DNA of 64,000 bases from Pempheris klunzingeri (lineage: Eukaryota > Chordata > Actinopteri > Acropomatiformes > Pempheridae): NCBI RefSeq assembly GCF_042242105.1, contig NC_092013.1, positions 14,625,618 to 14,689,617 on the forward strand. Direction: 5' to 3'. Made by a program: the position numbers and the translations under genes. Positions 13,601 to 25,928 of the stretch are shown one piece after another. A model generated the notes under the pieces. It made no database searches and was not told where the DNA came from. It worked only from the letters and a program-made list of their open reading frames with translations. Position 1 is the stretch's first letter; each line of letters starts with the position of its first letter.

Positions 13601-14309
13601 AATGGATTTTGGATTTGTAACATGACCACTTGTGGTGAAATGTCAAAATGGCATGCCTACAAAAGCTGCATGTGCAATACAAAAATCAATAATAAAACCA
13701 AAATGTAAACAAAAACTCTGGATTTACAAACTAGATTTTGCAGGAGCTTTCAACCGCATCTATCAGATTATTATTGAACTCCATCCGCTGGGACACAATT
13801 CACAAGTTCACGTTTTCAAAGCTCTTTACAAATAATTTCGTTTAGCTAATTGGTTTGTAGTTTTTAAGATACACTTTAAGGAGCTAAACGTGGGTATGAA
13901 ACTTTGTCAAAATATACCTAAGCTCTGTGTTTAATGCGGTGTCGTCACAAAATACATAAACTATATTGTTACCGACCGACTTTAATGCAGAGATTTTTAA
14001 AATACAAATGAGGACATCTTGGACGTTTATCAAGTGCCTGACTGAGCCAATATCTGCAGAGATCTCTCGTGTAAACAAAGAAGCTTCATTACCCGCAAAT
14101 TTCACGGTAGGTTTGGCGAGTGCGGCCCTCGCGTGACCCCGGTCTCCATCAGTCAGGGTGCGGACCTCCTCAGCCTCGTCCTCTCTCTCCCTCTTGCGGC
14201 TCTGAATGCAGCCGCTCAGCCGCTCCACTTTCTCTCTCTGCTGCTTCAACTGCTTTAATAAATCTTTGTTACGCTCTCGCAAAACGTCCAGTCGGTCCGC
14301 GGAGGACAT
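10654..14309 (-). CDS. miip: Migration and invasion inhibitory protein, complete
   Basis: Nine coding exons in compatible phases: 14309-14093, 13565-13393, 12773-12668, 12580-12469, 12362-12283, 12186-12060, 11422-11326, 11160-11041, 10776-10654; 384 aa, against 388 in human. The N-terminus is a charged coiled-coil-like stretch (MSSADRLDVLRERNKDLLKQ). Recognition rests on LGYDWIAG (159-166), a Cys-rich segment (RINSRLFPVP, then CCPVCKKH, a possible metal site), VSIPRSTLLPP, HRRCSFDPSDSLGLP and HCLSGW/SLDLQSS, all in human MIIP order. The last exon depends on using the second of two possible acceptors (10777/10776), because the nearer one hits a stop. Known role: MIIP binds IGFBP2 and restrains cell migration; an HDAC6 link is also reported. 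Cytosolic, no enzymatic domain. tnfrsf1b is the neighbour, as in mammals, on the same strand. Confidence 0.93.
11513..11540. repeat. GATTCT tandem hexamer repeat in miip intron
   Basis: About four and a half copies of gattct, preceded by an A-run. It is the reverse complement of the AGAATC units that open the repeat at 8755 and is probably the remnant tail of the same dispersed family, inserted in a miip intron. Confidence 0.55.
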
Positions 14310-14460
14310 TTTTAAAAAGAATACCGCGTTAAAATCAGAATGAAAAACGCAGCTAAACTTCCTGATTGTTCAGTGATTTAAACCAGACTCCACCAGCTCC
14401 ATAACAACGCGCTGACAACAATGATCTGATTGGCTGCGAACGTTCTACCCGTCATGCCAC
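14310..14460 (-). promoter_or_regulatory. Promoter region of miip
   Basis: Sequence directly upstream of the miip start codon. It contains a CCAAT box on the minus strand (plus-strand attgg, 14429-14433), several CpGs and no TATA box, which fits a broadly expressed TATA-less promoter. No other gene starts within the next several kilobases, so a bidirectional role is not supported. Confidence 0.45.
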
Positions 14461-14934
14461 GCAACCGTCCGAAGTTTTTCTTAAAGTGACAGACACACAT
14501 TTGATTTAAGCTGCAGCACAAAGTGTTGAACAACAGAAGGCGCTGTTTACTTATTAAGTGATACTGAACCCAGTTGATGGTGGTCAGTGCAGATGATGCA
14601 GATTATGGGTTTGAGTGCCACAGACAGAGAGCTACATCCTAAACAGATGTTGGTTTTGGTCTTTTAATGAGATTTACTTACTTAAAAATGCTCTATGCTT
14701 AAAAAAATATAGAGTGTTGCCAGGCTTATCCTTTAATTCTGTAAGTGAAGTCCTGCATTCAAACAAATAGCAAACTCTTATTATATGTTTTTAAAAAAAA
14801 TATTATCAGCTGCACATACTGAAAGTAAAAAAGTAAAAGTACCCTTTATATACAATTGTCCATTATACCTTGTTTTTGCACTAATTCTGTTACTGACACT
14901 TTATTTCTGCACCTTTTCTGTCTCCTCTGTTGCT

Positions 14935-15000
14935 GTATTAAGTAAATTTCCCCACTGTGGGATAAATAAAGTCTCTTTTGTCTTATCCTATCTTATCATA
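14935..15000 (+). mobile_element. 3' tail fragment of a non-LTR retrotransposon or SINE
   Basis: The stretch 'aaatttccccactgtggga' followed by taaataaag and tandem tcttat-like units is the typical 3' end of several fish LINE/SINE families, known to me as a recurrent motif. Only the tail is present here; no reverse transcriptase coding is seen next to it. Confidence 0.5.
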
Positions 15001-15996
15001 CTACTATATGATAAGTAAATTAATTTATTCATACACCACTGAGTAGTTTGATTTATAACCATGCATCATATTATATGAGATGACCATAAATTTGGTAGTA
15101 AAATCTGGATGTGCAGAGAAAACTACAGCTGTTAAAGCAATGCAGTGGAGTAAAAAGTAGGCTACAATATTCCCTCTTAAATAGTAATGAAGTAAAGAGT
15201 ATTAAGTACCTCATAAATTACTTCAATATGGAATTTAAATAAATATCAACTACCGGTTATTCATTTATTTTCCACCATTGGTTCCAAAAACAAAAACTGA
15301 GCCCAACCAAATCTAATTAATGACTAAAGTCAATGTCTAACTGCTGTAATTCTAAAACTCTAGGAAACAAAACAAAGAGCAAGCCTTCAAAGCCCATTTG
15401 AGCTTAAATGGTACCACTAAAGCCCCAGAGAGAACAGGAACAAAATACTCAGAAGACAACCATATTAGGTAGAAAGAAGGAACAAACTTCAGGCCGGCCG
15501 GTTCAAAGCAGAAACTCCTACAGGGAGAGCTGCAATAGGTGGCAGGATAAAATAATGAGCCTGGGAGTAAAATGAAAGTATGAGCGGATATCCAGTCAAC
15601 AAGGTTTACTAAAACAGCCTTTACACCATATAATCACATCTCACGCTCATCCATTTCACGATTAAAATTGTAAGAGACTTATGAGATAAAAACATACTTG
15701 CTCAGAGATTTACAGCACGTAGAGACAGACTCTCTACATTCCACTTGGTCCACTTGCCATCAAGAGACAAATACACGTTGCTGGAAAGCAACTAAAATCC
15801 TCATCGGGGCCAGACATCCCTCTATCAGAAGTTAGGACGAAGGTCACCTGTGAAAGGCCTCACTTGAATATCTTGAAATGTCAGATGAGGGGTTCACCAA
15901 TCCCAGATGCATAAACCTTTACATGACAGCAGATCCTAGACAGTGGCATTAAACCAACATTTCAACGTTTGGCGGTGCAACCCTTTACATTTTACA

Positions 15997-16140
15997 CTCA
16001 GTGGCCACTTTATTAGGTACACTCTGATGGTTTTAACAAAAACCTGCTATTATAAGCTTTATAAAGTGTTTTATATGTGACAGGGCTCTTGTATTGCATC
16101 ACATTAGAGTTTTCAGGTGTACCTAATAAGTTTGTCACAT
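15997..16140. mobile_element. Short MITE with imperfect terminal inverted repeats
   Basis: The left end (cagtggccactttattaggt, then ACA) and the right end (tgtacctaataagtttgtca) are imperfect inverted copies of about 20 bases sharing the core ACTTATTAGGTACA-like sequence. The interior is about 95 bases of non-coding DNA. The 'gtggccactttattaggta' end is a common fish DNA-transposon terminus. No transposase is present. Confidence 0.55.
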
Positions 16141-17279
16141 ATTTTCATCCAACATAAAAACAATTTGCTGTTTTTTAGAGGATTTTAGAGGATAGATTTC
16201 TCTAAATTTCTTCCCAAACTGTATTCCAACTTTTCTGAGTTTCTTTCATCAGGAAAAACTGTAAAGTTTTTTTTCTTTTTTTTTTCTTTTTGCAGACTTT
16301 GAAGACCAGATGTTTGTATATAGACGCTACACCATCAAATGCTGGTTGCTGTGGGGGTCCTCACTCAGGTTTGGGCTGTGACTGATCATTTGTGCCTGTT
16401 ATTTGATCTGCCTATTATCACCCGTCGTAGTTTACATTATCACAGGGTCCAGATTTAGAGCCACTTAATATAACACATAAGACACACTTAACATCTGGTG
16501 ATTTAAGAGACTTACAAATGTAAAAAAAAACAAAAAAAAAACAATTATTTGGTTATTGACTAACTCAATTAATGAAGTACAGATAAGTTATTGGTGACTC
16601 CTCTAAATATAAAACTATGAAATTCTTAAGACAAGATATTAAAAAGATGCCAGTGAGACTTAAGGGGTTTAAAGGGGGATGAAACAAAGATCCCAGGGTT
16701 AAGCTAACACAGAACCCTCTGAACGTGGGGTATAGATTTGCTCCCATACGTTCTTGGCTGAAAGACCCCTGCATCTAACTGATGTATTAATCAGCGACAA
16801 ATATTTGCACTTTGTGGTCTTGAAGAATTTTCATGCACTGTTTGTAATCTACACATATTTCCACATGTTGATTTGAGTTTGTACATATTTCATGACACTC
16901 TTCTGCACATGCATACCTCCATAATAAGAACAGACAACTCAGGCACATTGCAATTTGTTTTGTTTTTTTAATCAGTGTTATATGTGACATCTCCATCTGA
17001 AGTTTTTGATAGGTTGTAGTGTTTATGGTGCATATTACTAAATCTGCACAGTCTGAGCATGTTGCTGCTGTAAGTTAAACCCAGTTGATTAGATGGATGC
17101 ATGCAGAGATAATAGTAGATTCAGGAAAAAGTCACAATTTCTTAGCTAATACATGATGCCTGATTGTTTATTGGTCAACATTTTGATTTTCTCCCCCCTG
17201 TTACATGATAACCTGTTTTGTAAGAGTGGTAACAGTAGTATGTATTCATCCTCTGCTGGCTGGCTTGATGACATTAGTT

Positions 17280-17640
17280 TATTTACATTAAACCTGTCCA
17301 TCCGTGGTGGCACTAATGACAGTGTTGCAGGGTCACAGCCATAATCATATGCCTGATCCCCTGTGGAGCGAATGGTGTGGAGCTGCGTGGGCGAGCTGCT
17401 GTTCAGTATTCTGGTCACGGCTCGTTTGCATTGAGAGCTGTCCAGGCCAGTCCAGTATGATTAGCTGACCACAGTAGTGTGGAGTTGCACCCTATTATCA
17501 TTAAACGGTGCCAGTCATGAAGTCATATACTCCTCCCTGTCTCTCTAATTACACCCCCACTGTTGGGCTCCAAGCAATTACTGCCTGCCGCCAGAACGCT
17601 TCATTGTTCATTAGGCACAGATAACGGACACATCAACAAC
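17280..17640. promoter_or_regulatory. Candidate conserved non-coding element
   Basis: A unique, moderately GC-rich block in AT-rich surroundings. It has clustered homeodomain-type ATTA/TAAT cores, for example near 17460, 17500, 17548, 17575 and 17610. No open frame or repeat structure explains it. That it is a conserved enhancer is inference from composition only; no alignment was available. Confidence 0.25.
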
Positions 17641-20600
17641 AAAAACAAAAGAAAATGCTCATATTTCGGCTAAATAACAAAAAAACACCCTTGAAATATT
17701 ACTTTGATGTCATTGTTTTGAAGAAACCAAAGGTGTTTTTAGGAGAAAGGTGGCAAAATTATTGGAAAATGAATCACTTAAAACAGAGAAGTGTCAGGCA
17801 GCAGCACATTGATGAAAATTGTTTTTTTCAGAGTCCTGTCCTATTTAATGATGGGCTTATATTATATTTTTTGAGGGGTAATTGTATCCTCAATTTATTA
17901 AAAAAAAGTATAACGTTTTAAACAGAAAAAACTGCAAACCAAATATCTAAAAAAGTATCCCTGAGGGGTATTCTGTCAGCACAACTAATCAAAGCTTGAA
18001 TTCATGTCGACTTGAGGCTCAATGTTAACTCTAACCAAGCTTGAATACATCAGCAGCCCAGAAGAGTCAATTGTTGAAAAGATGATACTAAGCAGCAGAG
18101 AGGTGGAAAAGAGAAGCTGTGTTCTTCTCAGCAGCAGAACAATCCCTGCTGATGCTGCTGCTATATGAGGAATATAAAGGTGTCATCACTTAAAAAGGCT
18201 CTGGTCCTGATATTTGTACCTTAATCAATCTAACCATCTAATAGCCAGTCAGAGGCAGAGGAGGGCAGGTCTTCACAGAATGTGAAGGAGAAATGAAAAA
18301 CCATAAAATAAGGCTCTTTTTTTAAATTTAACTGCACATTCTTTTACATCTCTTTATGTTCAGAGCTTGACATGCATTTGACATGTGACTATATTAAGTT
18401 TGATTGATTAATTGATTGGTTTTGGACACAGTGAAAGTGGTGAGACATAACAGTCAATGAACCAACTAATACTTTATTTAATTACAGTTAATTTTTACAT
18501 GTGAAAGTATGTCAGCCATGTAGAAGAAGAATGGCTTATATTACTAGAACAACCCACAATCCTTTATAAACACCCATGAAGAGAGAAAGGCAGTGATTTA
18601 AATATGAAATTGCCTTGATAGTTTGGATTATTTTTAAACAGCTGATCTTTATGTGGCACAGCTGTACAATTCTGCCCTTGCCTGGGTGCAGTTTGATCAG
18701 AAGTGATCACAACAAAAGCAAACACTCCTTCAGTGTCATCACATTTTTACCTAATTAATGCTAAATTCAGATTTTTTTCTTTTTCCAACTGAATCCCATC
18801 CTCTTCAAACCAGGGAGGAAACACACAAATATAGAAATCTCTTGTGTGAAATTACCAAAAGTGTTCATTCAGGACCCGATTATTCATAGTCAGAACCCAT
18901 ACAATTGATTATCCATAATTAGTCTTGGGTATGGGCTCTGTTCTGTGTAGTTACAGGTCATGGCAACAAAACAAACAAAACAAAAGGCAGGACAAAATAC
19001 TTAGTGCTTAAGATCATCCATCAAAATGTTGATTTCAGGAAATGTAATGTGAAAACACAGGTGAGATCATCAGAAGGACGGACTACAACAGAGCCAGGCT
19101 TTCTCTGTGTGAGCTGGCTCCACAAACCCTGAACAGGTATCATGAAGGTGGTTATCGACCGTCTCTGTTAACTCAGGGTTTCTGCTTCAGACTCCGTTGG
19201 CATAAAATTGGCATTTGATACGTCATTTTACTCTTCTTCCGCAGAAAATCGCTGAATATGAACGCAGCAGAATAAGTCAGTCTATCTATTTTACCACTCA
19301 GTGACTCTCAGTCCTCCCATTTATTTCTAACATAGCAGCTGCACATTGTAGAGATCTTTCTGAATACAGCAGATTTCAACACACTCAAGTGCATTCAGGT
19401 CTGACACTGTCCCACAATGAAGGAGACGAGAAAATCGTTGTAGTTTTTGGCCAAATGAATTTTACTGATTAGATATTAGATCTGATTAATAGACTAATCA
19501 GTTTTCTAATTGATGGAGCAGCAGCACCAGCAGTGTAAAACAGATCTTGCAGCTATTCAGGAACAAACATTAAGACCTGATCCACAGAGGTGTGTAGCCG
19601 CTGAGCCTTCATCATGCTGTCAGTGTGAGGATGATCTACTGTGGAGTATTTGTTAGTGAGTGAAATATTACAGATCTGCTGCACCAACAACTGAATTAAT
19701 GCATTTTCTTCTTCTGTTTGCACCACCGTAACTGCATGACCTTCTTTGGTGACATTGATTTGTATATACATTACAACGTCTTCCCTCACCTAAAAATCTA
19801 CAGCGCTCATAGGGAATATCATCAGGGAGCAGAGAGCGCCCCTTTTTACAGCCGAAACTCTGAACAGAAGTTTGCAGGTTTGCACGGTGACCTAGCCAGG
19901 ATGAAAGAGAGCCACCTTCATGACACTGAAAACCCCTTTAGGCTTTAGGCTCCACACACCTGGCTAACCGACTCATATTGCTTCATAACACACCCCTCAG
20001 GTCTCATGACCGTTTTTGAAATTGTTTTCAGTATCTCAGTCAGAGAAATATCCGATATTGGAGAAATCTATTATTATCTGAATAAGCCTTTATATGAGAT
20101 AATCAATAGGAAAGGGAAGTCTGCTCTCTGACTGTTGAGTGAAAGCAATGAGGAGAGGTGGCAATTCATTTACCAATGTGTAAATAAAGTGGTTTGCCTT
20201 GAATGCACCCTAATATCTTATATAAAAAAAGACTATTTAGCTTCATCACGATACAGTGGATGACAATAAATTACGAGCAGAAAAACAGAACAGGGCACAA
20301 CATTATCTAACTGCTGCTGATACTAACAGCTCCTGAATAGTGCAATAACATCTGTATAAATCATCAGGATTATTAGCCATGGCAGCATGTTTCTTTCTCT
20401 ATCCTGAGTTTTTCTATGATACAATAAAGACAGACCATTTCGGTCAACTATCACAGTCAGTTTCCAGTGGAAGTCAAAGAGAGAAACAGTTAGAAATACA
20501 AGCTAAAGCAGTAAAATGGTATTTTGGTTGAGCTATTGGTTTTATTAACAGCAAGTTAACCCACTGCCAGAAACAGTCAGGATCCAACTGAGTAAATATT

Positions 20601-22009
20601 GTTTTAAAGTAAAGCACGGTAAGTTTCTTTGTACAAATGGTTAAAAAAAATAAAGTTTGAAACATAATTCCTACACTTATCTCGAGTTGAGCAATTGTCC
20701 AGGGAAGCTAGCGTGTGTGAGGACTTTGAAAAGAAAACGTGGTATTACCACACGGCCGCTACATTCAGCTATCTCTGCTTTTTATCCATCCTGTAAAGTC
20801 TCTCTTGACTCCCCTGTTGTAGATTTGGCATCGTCACAGTGGGAATATGAAAAGGCAAAGGAAAATAACCCACAGCCAAGGTACACATCCTCTCTGTGTG
20901 CAGTGTGTCTGTGTGAGGTTGTGGTTCAGCTGAAAGCCATGAGCCATTTTGTCCTTTTCAGCAGCAGCAACTACGTCTCCAAACAAGTTTTGTATGTTTT
21001 CCAAGAACCAGGTACCTCCAAATAAATAGTAAACGCTAGTTAGTTGAGATGGTGACGGCACAACAAGTGTCAGTAAGGTATCAGAGAGTGAAAGACCAGC
21101 CGGCAATGGGGGAAGGGAGAAGGGTGGGGAGGGAAATGGTTTTTACTGATAAAGAAAAGGAAAGGGTCGATTGTCCCCACCACTCCAGCGATAGTGGTGG
21201 ATGCCATTAAGATAAGGAGGATTAGACCTGCCACATCGCTGTCCTGGCTGCTACAACCTGAGGGCAGGTGGAGAGTAAAAGACCACATCCAGGAAGGTTT
21301 GTTGTCACTTCGGTTTTCAGTGACCAAAGGGACCAACTCACGTGGGATCAATGATTTAATAGGATATTCTTAAGATAAAGAGAAATCCAAGCTGCATTTG
21401 TCAGCACGAACAACTGTATCACAAGCTTGAAAAACCAAAACTCTACATGTTTGTTAGTGGTAGATGAAGCTTTTAGATCCAGCACTTAAGTAAAAGGAGT
21501 AATACCACAATGTAGCAGTACTCCATCACAGGAAAAAGTATTCTCTTTTATCTGTGACACCTGATAGATATTCAGACTGGCCCTTTAGACGATGACACTG
21601 ATTTGGGGTTCATGCACTGTTTTATAGTGGTGCTCTTATTATGCTGTTGTAGTATGCAGTTATGCTTCTCCCACTTTTGATATTAATTTCCGATTGTTTC
21701 AGTGTAGTTTTACATTGGCTTGACAAAATGATTTAAGTAAAAAAGAAATTGTTCTTGTCAGTGTTGCAGATAATATTCACAAATGGAGACCAGAGTGGGA
21801 GGAGGCTTTTCAAAAAGTAATCAGGGCATTTTCCACCTACTTTGAGCTTTTTCTATTGTTGCAACAGCATCAAGTTAACCAACATGTACTGAAAAGAAGT
21901 GACACTAATACACTATTAACATTTTCTGTGTAGCGTGCTCTGCACAAGTTGATTACCCTTCTTTTTAAATGACCTGTTTTCATGTGTTTTACAGAGGATT
22001 ATGCTCGGC

Positions 22010-22450
22010 CACGCTCACATTTTGTCTGAGTGAGAGCGAGGAGTGAAGACAGCAGTGAAAAGGACCTAAGTGATCCCAGCAGTCAGGCTGTGGTCCCGTA
22101 TTTCAACATTTCGCACCTGGAAACTGATCTAATGGACACTGATTTATGAGATGGAGACCATGAGGTTTGCTTCAGGCTCTGTTCCTTTGAGTTAGTCAGC
22201 AGTGTGACCTCACATTGGGGCTTTTATGTCACTGCTGTGCTTAATGACCTGAGTGTTTCTCTGAGGCCTATTAAACACATGCAGTAAATCAACAGAGGAG
22301 GAACACACCGGTTAATCACAGCCTTTGTTTCAGGCCAAGGGAGGACAATGAATCTAGCTGATCGCCACCAAGCTGACAGAGAGTGTGTAAAAACAGCTAA
22401 CACGTCGGACAGACGGACTGCCTCGGCAGCCACCTGTGTCAAACAACAAT
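22010..22450. promoter_or_regulatory. Candidate conserved non-coding element
   Basis: A non-repetitive block with higher complexity than its flanks. It includes several TTAAT/ATTAA cores (22240, 22270, 22312), an NF1-like 'aggccaaggga' stretch and a run of unique sequence to 22440. No coding potential is convincing. Regulatory function is inferred only. Confidence 0.22.
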
Positions 22451-25029
22451 CAATGGCACTATTTCATCCAGTGTCAGTCTGCAAACCATCCTTATATAAC
22501 CAAGACTGAAGAATATCTAGCTTGAAGAAAGACTGGTTTCTCCTAAGAATAGACCAGGATTATCACCAAATCAGTGGCTTGTCTGGCAAGAGTTCCTCTT
22601 CAATCTTTTATTATGGAACAGTATGAACTGGTTTATCTGACGACAGAAGAAAAGGATATTAATGTTGTTAACGTCATAATTACTAATTTCAATAATTAAT
22701 CATTCAACAAATGTAATTTATCTTAAGACACAATTACAGTGTAAACCAAGCAATGAAGAAATTATTTAACCACCTCTGAATCTTAATTTGTACAGCAAAT
22801 AAATCATTAAGTACTAAAACTGCTATTAGCGCATTTTAACTCAGAGTATACTTACATATTATATATGCAGATCAAACTAAAGGAAAGGCAAGGCATCCAC
22901 ACGAAGCTCTCCCAGGGTTTGATCACAGGTGAGCGTGCTGCCCACAGTGACTCTGAGGCTCTGCCCAACCAGGAAGCAGAGAGGCGGGCAGAGGAAGGTC
23001 GGTTCCAGAGAGGCTGTAGCGTTGTTTGTATTTTCAAGAGGGGACAAATGTAAGATAGCATCACCTCATCACAAAGTCACAATAAATAATCCTCCCGCTC
23101 GAAAATGGTTTCAAGCATTGCAATTAAAAACTCAAATATTCTGCCCTGGTTAAGCTCATGCTGACTGCTGGCCTAATCCGACAGCATTTAACACAGCGCA
23201 TAATTAACAGGGAGAGGAGAACGTAAAGCATTCTCAAGCTGCATGCTCAAAAATAGTGATTTCAGGCAAAACAGTAGAAATGAAAAACTATATTTTAAGT
23301 GCTGATTAATGAATCTACAAATATGAACAATATTATGCAACCTGTAATTTGATATAATTTTTAGTTTGGAGACAGCTTTTTACCAATATATACAAACCGT
23401 CATCCTACGACAACAACATCCTTCCCCCCAAGCACACACTGCATTTTCTGCCACAGGCTTTTAGCAAAGTTGAGCAGCCTTCTCCATCAAATACGTACAG
23501 TAGCATTCATCAACAATATCCTAATTAAAAAGCTTTCAGGCTTGTTTTTCAGACCCACTAATCACCGAGACAGTCCAGTGTTTGTTTGCAGCCTGTGTGA
23601 GAACAAAAGCACACTGCCTTACAGTGTATAAACATAAATCTCTAATAATCGAATTTGAGGTTCCCTACTTAAACATAATTAGACTTACTCTTGCAAAACC
23701 GCAAATATTGTCTGAACTCAAGTATACAACATGCACCATCCAGACTGCAGCCTGCAGCAAAGTTAGGATTTGATGTCGGTAAACAGCTTGTTTGAAGTAA
23801 TGGGTAATGATCACGGCAAAACGAAGCAAAGCAAACACAGAGCTGACAATGTAGCAGCTAAGAGCACAGACACCGCTGGGAAAAAGTAAAAGGTTTTGAC
23901 TCGTGGAAATGTGAGAAAAATCTTACCAGCGCAGCATTATTCTGAAAGGAAAGATGGAAAGAAAGAAAACACTCCACCAAAAGCAACCAAGCCTTTAAAA
24001 GCACTGATGTTCATTTAGTTTGAATGAAAGCTCAAATTAGTAGAAGTACATTAGTCAGAACAGATGCTCCTCTGCAAGCAGGGACTGAGATAAAGCAGCT
24101 TTCTTTTTGGATATTCAGAAGCATGAATTTTACTTTTTAATTGAATTTCATGGCTCTTTGCAACAGTCACATGGACTGATGTATGAGTCTCCTGTTTGCT
24201 GTGCACCTTCCGCCATGCTTGCAGGATGACTTCATAGTTCAGAGCGTCAGAAGGAAGAAACACTTTTATGCCTGATTACATGTTCTCTCTCTCTTGGCCA
24301 TTTCTGATTTCTGTGAGGAAGAGGTGCATCTCCGTACTTCCTTGCAGCAGTAACATGGAGATCTTAACCAGTCACTGTAGACAGTGCTCATGTGCCCAAT
24401 ATGAAGATGAATAAATCAAAATCAGGAAGTTTCAGAAATATGATACTCACTTTATTTAGAACCTATGGTGGTAGAGCTTTTGTGGATTATCTAGATTCAT
24501 TGTTAGCTGCATGATTATTAAACCACAATGTTTTTTTCAGGCTAAACAGAGCTTGTCTCAAATTATCAAATGCATATTTTTTGCATGATGTATTCATTAT
24601 GTTGTAGGTATAAGATATAAGAAAGAAGTGCATTGTTCACCCATCCACCTGAATATTTACTCCAATTATAAACCTTAAAGAGGTGTAATTAACCTCTCAG
24701 TGTCTGTGACCCTTGGCGTCAAATTCAAGATTCAGGATATTATGCAAAATACTTCACACTGACTATACGAGAGGAAACATCCTCTCTGCTAAATATGAAT
24801 TAATGATTAACTCAGTTGCAAACCTCGACTCCCCACTGGGTTGCACTCCACCAGCCATGTTGTTGTTAAATGACTGCGAGCTTCTTCTCCTCTAAACATT
24901 TCTGCGAGATCCCTCTTCAGTAAATTTAAATGATGCTGCGTGTGAGATGATCTTTAACGTATTAGTGCGTCTTAAATGCTCTGTGATCTATTTGGGGTTT
25001 GATGCACTGATTTTGTTTACTCTCATCTT

Positions 25030-25260
25030 GTCGGGGTCAGCAGCTGCACCTGAGCTACTGGGTATCTTCAAGCATTAGCCAAACACACTGTGGCCCCCAC
25101 TTTTTTCTTTATTATCAGTTAATTAGCGTGGTTAATCAGGCTGATAATGAGCCTCAGCGCCACGCCATTTCAATCTGACACCAGGCCAGGCACAGCAGGC
25201 ACACCGTGGGCATCTGAGATCTCCCTGAAGACCAGTCTTCCTGGACACGATGAGGCAATG
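25030..25260. promoter_or_regulatory. Candidate conserved non-coding element with homeodomain-type sites
   Basis: A compact block with TTAATTAG, GGTTAATCAGGC and GATAATGAG packed into about 45 bases (25117-25155), followed by GC-richer unique sequence. It lies about 700 bases upstream of the candidate mmel1 first exon. Enhancer or promoter-proximal function is inference. Confidence 0.28.
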
Positions 25261-25520
25261 AGTGCTGTTTGTTTTGATGATAACAGGAGGGCATAAATCC
25301 ACACGTTTATGGCTGCAGGGATGATACAAACAGCTAAAAGGGGTTAAGGAACTCTGTCTTACTAGATTATCTGTCTGCAGAGGGCTTTAATAACATGTTT
25401 GTCTTATCTCTCTGCAGGCTTTCCAGATTTTTCTGCCCTTTCCGCTCAGCAGCTGGGGACACTCCACAGTGAGAAAAAGAAATTGATGCTCACTGTAACG
25501 CATCCTGTTGACCTGTCAGA

Positions 25521-25590
25521 TACACACACACATACACACGCACACACACACACATACACACGCACAGATGCACACACACAAACAAAAACA
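25521..25590. repeat. CA-rich microsatellite
   Basis: Interrupted (CA)n tract with cata, cgca and gatg interruptions. Frames that read Thr-His or Val-Cys across it are artefacts of the repeat. Confidence 0.9.
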
Positions 25591-25718
25591 CATATCATAA
25601 CCCACCCAACCCCTCATAACACACACCCCTAATATTTTTTTCCAGGACTGTAATCGAAAACAATCCAGTACTATCACCTCCCATCTGCCTCTTCTCCCTC
25701 CCTCCATCTCTTGCTCTC

Positions 25719-25719
25719 A

Positions 25720-25753
<34 letters not shown>
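25719..25753. repeat. CT microsatellite
   Basis: (CT)n tract, interrupted once by ttt. It lies immediately upstream of the candidate untranslated first exon of mmel1 and could act as a GAGA-type promoter element, although that is inference. Confidence 0.88.
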
Positions 25754-25769
25754 GCTGCCTCACTCATTC

Positions 25770-25928
25770 CCTGAGCAGCACACTGAACTGGATAACGTTT
25801 TCTTCAACCCGCAGCACAGACTCATTTCTCTACACACCAGCTCTGAGTGGATGCTCAGCAGGGGTGTTTGAGATATTAGCCCACTGTGGGGGAACGGCTC
25901 AGGGACCTTCTACCATCCGCACACAAAG
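25770..25928 (+). other. Candidate untranslated first exon of mmel1
   Basis: The coding exon of mmel1 begins at a clear acceptor (ctttcccacag, exon start 32576) only 20 bases before its ATG, so a non-coding upstream exon must exist. The best donor seen upstream on the plus strand is ACAAAG|GTAAGCC, ending at 25928, after a CT-rich tract and a unique 150-base segment. The exact 5' end is a guess and the intron would be about 6.6 kb. Confidence 0.4.

Larger units (their letters stand above)
14461..25760. other. Long intergenic region with no recognised coding gene
   Basis: Only short, unsupported frames are present. Recognised content: a retroelement-tail-like piece (14935-15000), a MITE (15997-16140), T-rich tracts (16265-16290), and several unique, moderately GC-rich blocks with clustered ATTA cores that look like conserved regulatory DNA (17280-17640, 22010-22450, 25030-25260). 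The remainder, including 18000-21900 and 23000-24900, is ordinary AT-rich sequence in which I see no feature. Confidence 0.4.

Noticed and set aside
20657-21025. 122-codon plus-strand open frame
   Set aside because: No recognisable domain, no splice signals framing it, and overlapping frames of similar length on the other strand; fits chance.
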